11,047 nt of DNA from Oscillospiraceae bacterium (GTDB lineage: Bacteria > Bacillota > Clostridia > Oscillospirales > Oscillospiraceae). The stretch lies in the NCBI GenBank assembly GCA_020025675.1, contig JAHHRS010000057.1:1-11047 (forward strand). Direction: 5' to 3'. Below the pieces are notes generated by a model. That model made no database searches. It was given only the letters and a program-made list of their open reading frames with translations, and was not told where the DNA came from. Shown here piece after piece: positions 5,454 to 11,047 of this stretch; within the stretch, counting starts at the first letter, position 1, and each line of letters begins with the position of its first letter. A program made the position numbers and the translations under genes.

Positions 5454-6608
5454 TCAGTTCACCTCCGCATCGGCCTTCTGCTGAGCTTCTCGCTCAGACT
5501 GAAGCTTAAGCTCTTCCTGAGTGCTCTTTATGACCAATTTCTGCCGATAGCCCGAAAGGAATTGATCAGCTGCGAAGAACACGAAGATAACAGCCTGAAG
5601 TATATCTATAAGCTGTGAGGGAACACCGCAGTATGTAGACATAAGACTGCATCCCTTGTTAAGATAAGACATGAAGAAGGCTGCCAGCGGCACAAACGCC
5701 GGGTTATTGCCGGCCAGGATTGCAACTGTAATTCCGGTCCAGCCATAGCCGGGAAGTTCCGTCCATGTAAAGTTTGTATAGCGGCCCAGCATTTCTATGC
5801 CGCCGCCCATACCGGCCAGAAATCCGCCCAAAACCTGAGACATGATTATAACGCCCGCTACCTTCATGCCGGAATACATGGCAAAATCTTTGTTTATACC
5901 TATCATTCTTATTGCGTAGCCCCAGCGGGTACGGTACATAAAGAGAGTAATTATAACGACAAAAATAATTGCTGCAACAAAGCCCCACGAGAGCTTGGAG
6001 CCGTTATTTATCAGCTGCGGCAGCGCTGAATGAGCCTGAAAATCATAGGTCATTATAGCGCCCTTGCTGGTATCGGCCAAATGGCTGCTGAGCATATATT
6101 TTATAAAATACATGATGACGTAGTTGAGCATCAGGGAGTTTACCATTTCGCTGACACCCAGTTTTGCCTTTAAAGCAGCGGGAATAAGCATTACAAGCGC
6201 AACCGACAGAGCGCCCAATATTATTGCAACTATGGGCAGAGCTACGGGAGGCAAAGGCACATAAATTGCAACTACCGCCGTAACGAATGCGCCCAGCATT
6301 ATGCCGCCCTCAGCACCCAGATTAAACTGGTTAGCGGAAAACATTACACATGTAGCCATACCTGTAAAGATAATAGGTATCATTGCAGCAAGTACATCCG
6401 TAAAGTTTTTAACGCTAAAGCTTCCGTTGGACTTAAATATAGGCCCTATAAGAAGCTTTGACATGGCATTCCCTGTCTGACTGAGTTTATCTGCAAACCC
6501 GGGACCCTCCGCGGAAATGAATATAAGCAAAGCCGCCACCAAAAGGGCTATGAAAATAGCTGTCAGGCCACGGACTATGCTGAAAATAAATTTTCTTTTT
6601 TTATTCAT
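5454..6608 (-). CDS. nupP: Nucleoside ABC transporter permease NupP
   Basis: A 384-residue membrane permease (BPD_transp_2 family) that forms the translocation channel with NupQ. After a basic N terminus it has a first helix at about 13-32, a roughly 40-residue extracytoplasmic stretch, then about eight to nine further helices. Conserved features are FNLGAEGGIMLGAF near residue 95, KAKLGVSEMVNSLMLNYV near 148 and GYGWTGITVAILAGNNP near 289. The C terminus is an unusually Glu/Gln/Lys-rich, probably helical cytoplasmic tail of about 35 residues (near 350-384). The start ATG (6608) overlaps the nupO stop by 8 nt (ATGAATAA) and has AGGAGGG (6615-6621) six bases upstream. Order and sizes match the Bacillus nupNOPQ and Lactococcus bmpA-nupABC systems. 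Named by that analogy. Confidence 0.9.
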   Translation of the reverse strand: MNKKRKFIFSIVRGLTAIFIALLVAALLIFISAEGPGFADKLSQTGNAMSKLLIGPIFKSNGSFSVKNFTDVLAAMIPIIFTGMATCVMFSANQFNLGAEGGIMLGAFVTAVVAIYVPLPPVALPIVAIILGALSVALVMLIPAALKAKLGVSEMVNSLMLNYVIMYFIKYMLSSHLADTSKGAIMTYDFQAHSALPQLINNGSKLSWGFVAAIIFVVIITLFMYRTRWGYAIRMIGINKDFAMYSGMKVAGVIIMSQVLGGFLAGMGGGIEMLGRYTNFTWTELPGYGWTGITVAILAGNNPAFVPLAAFFMSYLNKGCSLMSTYCGVPSQLIDILQAVIFVFFAADQFLSGYRQKLVIKSTQEELKLQSEREAQQKADAEVN

Positions 6609-8160
6609 GGCAAACCCTCCTGACCTCCTCTTCCGGCTGATGCTTAAGGCCCAGCATATATTCGCCCATTATCTCATCATTTAGCTGTGATGTATCTTCA
6701 AAGTAGGCGGTAATCTTTCCGCCGTACATAACTATAAGGCTGTCGGAAAGCTCCATTACCTCATTAAGGTCAGCGGACACAAGGAGCACAGCCACGCCTG
6801 AGCGTGACAGTTCCACAAGTTTTTTTCTTATGAATTCCTCAGCACCTACATCAATACCTCTGGTGGGCTGGTCAGCTATTATAAGGCTGGGTGTATTAGA
6901 AAATTCTCTTGCTACAACAACTTTCTGAATGTTTCCGCCGGAAAGATTATCCACTCGCTGATCCTGAGATTTACACAAAACAGTGTATTCCTCTATGAGT
7001 CTGTCGGACTCCTCACGAATGGCCTTCATATTAAACAGCGGCCCTTTATTCAGCCTCTTTTCACCGCAGCGGTCGGAAATCAGGTTTTCCTGAATAGAGG
7101 CTTTGCCCGCTATTCCGTAGAGCATACGGTCCTCAGGTACCAGAGATATGCCTTTTTCCCTTATTTGCCGCTGGGACAGGCCCAGAATATTTTCTCCGTT
7201 TACGGTAGCCGTTCCTGCGTTTGGAGTGTTGAGATTAAAGAGCATGTCTACAAGCTCCTTCTGACCGTTGCTCTCAACGCCGGCTACTCCCAGTATCTCG
7301 CCCCGCCGCACGGAGAAAGACACCTTATCCAGCATTTTTTTGCCCCACTCGTTCACGAATTCCAAATCTCTTACCCGTAAAACCTCTTCCCCGGGCTGAG
7401 CTTTATCCTTCTGGACAGTGAGAACTACATCTCTTCCTACCATAAGCCTTGAAATTTTCTCCGGGCTTACATCGCAGGTGTTGTAAACTCCCATAGACCG
7501 TCCGCCTCTTAGAATAGTCATGCGGTCGGTTATCTGCATTATTTCGTTGAGCTTATGAGAAATAAATATAATGGTATAGCCCTGCTTTTTAAGGTGCATC
7601 AGTTCCTTAAAAAGCTCGCTTGTCTCCTGAGTGGTTAAAACGGCCGTAGGCTCATCCAAAATAAGGATTTTGGCGCCGCGAACCAGAGCCTTTAAAATCT
7701 CCACCTTCTGCTTCATGCCAACGGGTATATCCATTACCTTGGCATTGGGATCCACAGGGAGATTGAATTTTTTAGAATATTCTTCCGTGATTTCCACGGC
7801 TTTTTTCTTGTCTATAAACAGACCTGATTTTCTGGGGACCATACCCAGAACTATATTTTCTGCTACCGTAAGGCTGGGAACCAGCATAAAGTGCTGATGC
7901 ACCATGCCTATTCCGTTTGCAATGGCCACTGTGGGAGAGCTGAGGTTAAGCTTTTTGCCGTTTACCCAAATTTCTCCGCTTGTAGGCTGTTCCATACCGA
8001 ACAGCATTTTTACCAAGGTTGATTTACCGGCTCCGTTTTCGCCCATCAAGGCATGGATTTCACCTTTTTTTACAAGCAGGTCCACATCCTGATTGGCCGC
8101 TATGCCGTTGGGATATACCTTGGTTATACCCTTCATTTGTATAGCGTATTCCTCTGCCAT
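6601..8160 (-). CDS. nupO: Nucleoside ABC transporter ATP-binding protein NupO (two ABC domains)
   Basis: A 519-residue cytoplasmic ATPase with two fused ABC domains, the RbsA/MglA-like form used with BMP-family nucleoside importers. Domain 1 has a full Walker A GENGAGKST (40-48), a degenerate signature PVGMKQKVEI and Walker B ILILDEPTAV. Domain 2 has a degenerate Walker A (GVAGVESNGQKEL, lacking GKS/T), a signature NLSGGNIQKVVVAREF and Walker B LIIADQPTRGID. Such asymmetry is normal for the family. The frame is open to a TTG at 8175, but ATG at 8160 is chosen because GGAGGAG (8167-8173) is 6 nt upstream and the TTG overlaps it. It is preceded by an intrinsic terminator separating it from the lipoprotein gene and overlaps nupP by 8 nt. 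It would power uptake of nucleosides delivered by the BMP lipoprotein. Confidence 0.95.
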   Translation of the reverse strand: MAEEYAIQMKGITKVYPNGIAANQDVDLLVKKGEIHALMGENGAGKSTLVKMLFGMEQPTSGEIWVNGKKLNLSSPTVAIANGIGMVHQHFMLVPSLTVAENIVLGMVPRKSGLFIDKKKAVEITEEYSKKFNLPVDPNAKVMDIPVGMKQKVEILKALVRGAKILILDEPTAVLTTQETSELFKELMHLKKQGYTIIFISHKLNEIMQITDRMTILRGGRSMGVYNTCDVSPEKISRLMVGRDVVLTVQKDKAQPGEEVLRVRDLEFVNEWGKKMLDKVSFSVRRGEILGVAGVESNGQKELVDMLFNLNTPNAGTATVNGENILGLSQRQIREKGISLVPEDRMLYGIAGKASIQENLISDRCGEKRLNKGPLFNMKAIREESDRLIEEYTVLCKSQDQRVDNLSGGNIQKVVVAREFSNTPSLIIADQPTRGIDVGAEEFIRKKLVELSRSGVAVLLVSADLNEVMELSDSLIVMYGGKITAYFEDTSQLNDEIMGEYMLGLKHQPEEEVRRVCHE

Positions 8161-8166
8161 GAGAAA

Positions 8167-8173
8167 CTCCTCC
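8167..8173 (-). promoter_or_regulatory. Ribosome binding site of nupO
   Basis: GGAGGAG lies 6 nt before the ATG at 8160 and rules out the in-frame TTG at 8175, which overlaps it. Confidence 0.75.
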
Positions 8174-8224
8174 AATTTCTATTAGCTCCGCTCTCTTCAC
8201 CGTCGAATACTGACTTCCGATTTC

Positions 8225-8253
8225 AAAAAAGGGGGCTGGGTGTCCAGCCCCCT
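8225..8253 (-). terminator. Intrinsic terminator between bmpA and nupO
   Basis: A stem with GGGGGCTGG (8231-8239) against CCAGCCCCC (8244-8252), plus a flanking A-T pair, encloses a 4-nt loop. On the minus strand it is followed directly by six T residues (8230-8225). It sits 40 bp after the lipoprotein stop codon (8293-8295) and 65 bp before nupO. I saw no convincing separate promoter for nupO downstream of it, so it probably works as a leaky terminator that lets the binding protein be made in excess over the transporter core. Confidence 0.88.
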
Positions 8254-8292
8254 ATGTTTCAGGGAATTGAGTTAATTTAATTTTGCCGATTG

Positions 8293-9471
8293 TCAGGGCT
8301 TAACAGCTTCGCGAAGCTCCATGACTTTATCGTGGTCTGTAAAGTCGGAAGATACGGTAATATCACCGCTGACTATGCCTTTTTCAGCAGCCTCAATAGC
8401 AGCCTTGCACTCATCGCTTGCAAACTTTGCAAAGTTTTTATCGGTAACAATGCCTACGCCGCCCTCGGCAATACCGAGAGTAACTTCAGTGCCCCAATAC
8501 TCGTTGCCCTTATCCAGTTCGTCAAATACCCAAACCAGAGAGTTACCAACGTTTTTAAGGCCGGAGGTCATGGTTATAGCTGCCAGATCTTCATTAAATG
8601 TCAGCTCCTGGTCGGAGTCAACACCAAGGAAGTAGCCCTTGCCGGCCTCGAAAGCAGCCTCAGCGCCGCCGTTACCGGCGTTACCTGCAACGCCCCAGAT
8701 AACGTCGCACTTGTTGTCGTTTATCATGGAAAGACCGTATTCCTTGGAAATAGCGGTATCTACATAGGTGTTGGCATAACGGGTATCCACCTTAATGTCA
8801 GGATTTACGGACATAGCTCCCTCAATGTAACCGGCAAGGAAGTCGTTTATAACGGGGGAATCCATACCGCCGATGAAGCCGATAACAGCATCCTCGTTGA
8901 TGCGCTCAATGCTGGTATCGGTGGTGAGGTAAGCTGCGTAAATGCCCATCAGGTAGCCAAGGTGGTTCTGTTTGTATGTAATGTTAAGAACGTTTGCGTT
9001 TTCACCCACATAGGTGTTGTCATCATAGATAATAAACTTCTGGTCAGGATACTGGGTAGCAACTTCCTTTACCTCTTCGGGCATCTGGAATGTACCGCAG
9101 ACGATGACATCGTACTCGCCGCTCTCAGCCACTTCATAAGCAGTGGAGAGCCACTTGGGTTCATCTTCAACAGTGCCGCCCATCTCGATTGTGGTAAGGT
9201 TTATTCTGCCGTCTGCCTTCAGCTTCTCAAGGCCGGAGTTTGCAGAGTCAAAAAAGGACTTATCACCCAGGTTTCCGTTAACAAGATGCACAACATTGTA
9301 AACTTTTGACTCCGCAGGGGCATCAGCCGGAGCTTCTTCCGGAGCATCGGCAGGAGCGTCGGCAGGAGCGTCAGCAGGTGCTTCGGCAGGTGTCTCAGGA
9401 GCCTTTTCACCGCATGCTGCCAAAGACAGCACCATAAGTAAAGACAGAATTAATGCAAGAAATTTTTTCAT
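8293..9471 (-). CDS. bmpA: BMP-family nucleoside-binding lipoprotein
   Basis: A 392-residue extracytoplasmic solute-binding lipoprotein of the basic membrane protein/PnrA-like family, equivalent to Bacillus NupN and Lactococcus BmpA. Residues 1-19 form a lipoprotein signal peptide with lipobox LAAC, so C20 is the lipidated residue. Residues 21-55 are a low-complexity Ala/Pro/Asp/Glu linker containing six PADA-like tetrapeptides, probably a spacer across the cell wall. The periplasmic-binding fold runs from about 57 to the end, with family-like segments GDKSFFDSANSGLEKL near 73, FIGGMDSPVINDFLAGY near 198 and YFLGVDSDQEL near 281. AAGGAGG (9478-9484) lies 6 nt before the ATG. A near-consensus promoter lies upstream and an intrinsic terminator downstream. 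It would capture nucleosides and deliver them to NupOPQ. Exact ligand range is inferred from the family and neighbours. Confidence 0.95.
   Translation of the reverse strand: MKKFLALILSLLMVLSLAACGEKAPETPAEAPADAPADAPADAPEEAPADAPAESKVYNVVHLVNGNLGDKSFFDSANSGLEKLKADGRINLTTIEMGGTVEDEPKWLSTAYEVAESGEYDVIVCGTFQMPEEVKEVATQYPDQKFIIYDDNTYVGENANVLNITYKQNHLGYLMGIYAAYLTTDTSIERINEDAVIGFIGGMDSPVINDFLAGYIEGAMSVNPDIKVDTRYANTYVDTAISKEYGLSMINDNKCDVIWGVAGNAGNGGAEAAFEAGKGYFLGVDSDQELTFNEDLAAITMTSGLKNVGNSLVWVFDELDKGNEYWGTEVTLGIAEGGVGIVTDKNFAKFASDECKAAIEAAEKGIVSGDITVSSDFTDHDKVMELREAVKP
9320..9391 (-). repeat. Six 12-bp tandem repeats encoding the BMP lipoprotein linker
   Basis: Six imperfect 12-bp units (plus-strand pattern like GCGTCGGCAGGA) lie head to tail in frame within bmpA and encode PAEA, PADA, PADA, PADA, PEEA and PADA (residues 28-51). 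Gain or loss of a unit would keep the frame and change the length of the wall-spanning tether. Confidence 0.8.
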
Positions 9472-9541
9472 TTTTTTCCTCCTTAATAAATTTAAGTTCC
9501 GAAATCCGTGTTTAGCTTATGCAAATGGATTCTTATTTTTT

Positions 9542-9570
9542 ATTGTAGACGATTTAGAAAGATTTGTCAA
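9542..9570 (-). promoter_or_regulatory. Strong SigA-type promoter of the bmpA-nupOPQ-hydrolase operon
   Basis: On the minus strand a perfect TTGACA (9570-9565) is followed after 17 bp by TACAAT (9547-9542). The predicted start near 9535 gives a leader of about 64 nt with AAGGAGG at 9478-9484. The leader is too short for a purine riboswitch, and none is recognisable. A second TATAAT (9588-9583) just upstream lacks a convincing -35 box. Confidence 0.75.
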
Positions 9571-9688
9571 TTATTATTGTGCATTATACTCAATTGTGTT
9601 TTTTTATTCTCCTTTTTCTTTAGAAAATTACAATATTTTGCACATATATATCTTTTTAAGCCATTACATATAAGCGTTTTATCATTAC

Positions 9689-9717
9689 TGTTCAAAAGTC
9701 AGAGGGTGTGATATAAT
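9689..9717 (+). promoter_or_regulatory. Extended -10 promoter of the adenosine deaminase operon
   Basis: TATAAT (9712-9717) is preceded by TG one base upstream (TGATATAAT), an extended -10 element, with a weak -35 TGTTCA (9689-9694) at 17-bp spacing. Transcription would start near 9724 with a leader of about 44 nt. The remainder of the 296-bp gap (9472-9767) is AT-rich and holds the divergent bmpA promoter and short repeats near 9567-9598; I saw no gene in it. Confidence 0.65.
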
Positions 9718-9767
9718 TATCCTAATTTATACACAGAATTTTTAGAAAAAGGGAAAGGAGTCCTAAT

Positions 9768-10790
9768 ATGAAATACCAAAATATTCCTAAAATTGACCTG
9801 CACTTACATCTGGACGGTTCCGTTCTTCCTCAAACTCTTTTGGAGCTTGCGGAAAAGCAGGGCGTAAAAGCCCCATGCAGCGATCTTCCTTCCTATCTTA
9901 AATATATAGAGCGCTGTGCCCACTGCGGAAGTGTAAATGAATATCTCAAAATGTTCGATCTGCCGGTAGACATTATGCAGGATAGTGAAAGCCTTGTGCG
10001 CATTACAAAAGAGCTTATAGAGCTGCTGTACTCCCAGCATCTGGCCTATGCTGAAATTCGCTTTGCACCTCAGCTCCACACTAAAAAGGGTCTTACGCAG
10101 GAGCAGGCTGTTGAGGCTGTCTTAAAAGGAAGAGCAGAGGGATTAAAAAACTGCCCCGGCTTTGAGGTTGGAATTCTGTGCTGCATGATGTGCATAGGTA
10201 CAGAAAAAGTAAACTGGAATGAAAACGCCGAAACCGTGGAGGTATGCGGTAATTATCTTGGCAAAGGGGTTGTGGGGCTTGATCTTGCGGGAGCAGAGGG
10301 TATAGTCCCGCTCAAAAATTTTGCCCCTCTGTTTAAACGGGCAAGAGAGCTTAACATTCCCTGCACCTGCCACGCCGGAGACAGTCAGGGCCCTGACACG
10401 GTGCGGGACGCACTGGACTTCGGAGTTCGCCGCATAGGCCACGGACATCGCATTTGTGAAGATAAAGCCCTTGTGGAAAGAGCAATTCGTGAAGGCGTTG
10501 CCATTGAGGTCTGCCCTACCAGCAATATCCAGTGCATGACTCAGCCCTCATATATTGAGCACCCGGCGAAAAAGCTTCTGGATATGGGTCTTGCCGTCAC
10601 CATAAACACCGACAACATGACTTTTGCAGGCGTTGATTTAGACAGAGAATACAGGCACTGCACAGAAGACATGGGCTTTACGGAGGACGACCTTTTAAAG
10701 CTCAGTGAAAACTCGGTCCGTGCCGCATTTATGTCGGAGGAGCTTAAAGAAAAGCTTCTCAAAGAGATTGAAGAACTTCGTGAAAATTAA
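9768..10790 (+). CDS. add: Adenosine deaminase
   Basis: A 340-residue zinc-dependent cytoplasmic amidohydrolase that converts adenosine (and 2'-deoxyadenosine) to inosine and ammonia. The metal-binding HLHLDGS lies near the N terminus (H12, H14), with CHAGDSQGP at 201-209 (H202), RIGHGHRI at 222-229 (H225) and TINTDN at 278-283 (D282). These correspond to the Zn ligands and catalytic His/Asp of mouse ADA (H15, H17, H214, H238, D295). Two departures stand out. The catalytic Glu of the usual HAGE motif is D205, and the second Asp of TDDP is N283; the latter recurs in bacterial homologues as I recall. Length is typical. AAAGGAG (9754-9760) lies 7 nt before the ATG. It opens an operon with a nucleoside phosphorylase 12 nt downstream, divergent from the nucleoside importer. 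Related adenine or other amidohydrolase specificity is less likely but possible. Confidence 0.9.
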   Translation: MKYQNIPKIDLHLHLDGSVLPQTLLELAEKQGVKAPCSDLPSYLKYIERCAHCGSVNEYLKMFDLPVDIMQDSESLVRITKELIELLYSQHLAYAEIRFAPQLHTKKGLTQEQAVEAVLKGRAEGLKNCPGFEVGILCCMMCIGTEKVNWNENAETVEVCGNYLGKGVVGLDLAGAEGIVPLKNFAPLFKRARELNIPCTCHAGDSQGPDTVRDALDFGVRRIGHGHRICEDKALVERAIREGVAIEVCPTSNIQCMTQPSYIEHPAKKLLDMGLAVTINTDNMTFAGVDLDREYRHCTEDMGFTEDDLLKLSENSVRAAFMSEELKEKLLKEIEELREN

Positions 10791-10802
10791 GGAGGAAATA
10801 TC

Positions 10803-11047
10803 ATGCTCCAGCCTCACATTCAGTTAGATGAAAACATAAGGGCGAAATATGCCCTTCTTCCCGGTGACCCCGGCAGACTGGACAGAATAGCAAAGCAGCT
10901 TCAAAATACAGAAGAACTGTCATATAACAGAGAATTCAGGAGCATACGGGGATTATATAAAGGTGTGCCTATACTGGCAATATCCACCGGAATAGGCGGC
11001 AGTTCCGCCGCTATTGCCATAGAAGAGCTGCACAGCATAGGCGTTGA
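10803..11047 (+). CDS. Nucleoside phosphorylase, PNP/UDP family (5' part)
   Basis: The first 81 codons of a phosphorylase run off the window. The protein starts MLQPHIQLDE, then has the phosphate-binding LLPGDPGRLDRIA (residues 18-30, GDPGR), YNREF at 41-45 and YKGVPILAISTGIGGSSAAI at 52-71, followed by IEEL. This is the N-terminal pattern of uridine/purine nucleoside phosphorylases (PNP_UDP_1), which convert a nucleoside and phosphate to base and (deoxy)ribose-1-phosphate. The pattern leans towards uridine phosphorylase-like proteins, but the specificity loops lie in the missing part, so no symbol is given. AAGGAGG (10791-10797) lies 5 nt before the ATG. With the 12-nt gap after the adenosine deaminase gene, it is almost certainly co-transcribed and could act on inosine made by that enzyme or on uridine. 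Confidence 0.9.
   Translation, partial: MLQPHIQLDENIRAKYALLPGDPGRLDRIAKQLQNTEELSYNREFRSIRGLYKGVPILAISTGIGGSSAAIAIEELHSIGV

Noticed and set aside
1514..6608. The same 8-nt stop/start overlap ATGAATAA at the sigma/anti-sigma junction (1514-1521) and the nupO/nupP junction (6601-6608).
   Set aside because: Both genes simply start M-N next to a TAA stop. Short overlaps of this kind are common, so it is treated as coincidence.
8290..9309. A long open frame of about 340 codons on the plus strand, opposite bmpA.
   Set aside because: It is wholly antisense to a clear lipoprotein gene, shows no family motifs and has no ribosome site. It is a by-product of codon bias in bmpA.
9583..9588. A second TATAAT on the minus strand upstream of the bmpA promoter.
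   Set aside because: No acceptable -35 or extended -10 accompanies it, and the TTGACA/TACAAT pair nearby is much better.
9709..9740. ATATAAT..CCTAAT..ATA resembles the first conserved segment of purine riboswitches.
   Set aside because: The conserved loop sequences and three-way junction do not follow, and only about 44 nt remain before the add start. The match is explained by the extended -10 element.
1..11047. Mobile elements, CRISPR arrays, tRNA/rRNA genes and phage genes.
   Set aside because: No transposase, integrase, terminal inverted repeats, regularly spaced repeats or RNA-gene structures could be recognised in any part of the window.

Overview
This window looks like chromosomal DNA from a low-to-moderate-GC Gram-positive anaerobe of the class Clostridia, possibly a gut Oscillospiraceae/Ruminococcaceae-type bacterium. 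That rests on strong AAGGAGG-type ribosome binding sites, some UUG starts, SigA-like promoters, U-tract intrinsic terminators, a BMP-family lipoprotein with a lipobox, and a clostridial-style Nif11-like small protein. I cannot name a species.

Left part (1-2521): an intrinsic terminator closes an off-window gene. It is followed by a small Nif11-domain protein (+), a convergent four-helix membrane protein (-) with paired histidines that look like heme b ligands, and an ECF sigma factor/polytopic zinc-finger anti-sigma pair (+). The sigma gene has a housekeeping-type promoter (TTGATT/TATAAT) and, just downstream, a textbook ECF promoter (TGTAAC-N16-CGTCTA), which suggests positive autoregulation.

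Right part (2536-11047): a nucleoside scavenging locus built as two divergent operons around a 296-bp control region. On the minus strand, in transcription order, are the nucleoside-binding lipoprotein (bmpA/nupN), a duplicated-domain ABC ATPase (nupO), two permeases (nupP, nupQ) and two tandem, diverged ribonucleoside hydrolases. An intrinsic terminator lies between the lipoprotein and the ATPase, and a second hairpin lies between the permease and the hydrolases. Both are positioned to set unequal expression within one operon. On the plus strand are adenosine deaminase and, cut by the window end, a PNP/UDP-family nucleoside phosphorylase.

Together these genes would import nucleosides, deaminate adenosine to inosine, and split nucleosides to base plus ribose (hydrolases) or base plus ribose-1-phosphate (phosphorylase), feeding purine/pyrimidine salvage and pentose catabolism. 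No mobile element, CRISPR array, tRNA or rRNA was seen. Most of the window is recognisable. The points most worth checking are the putative di-heme mini-cytochrome, the orphan Nif11-like protein, the Glu-to-Asp change at the catalytic position of the adenosine deaminase, the tandem diverged hydrolases and the intra-operon terminators.
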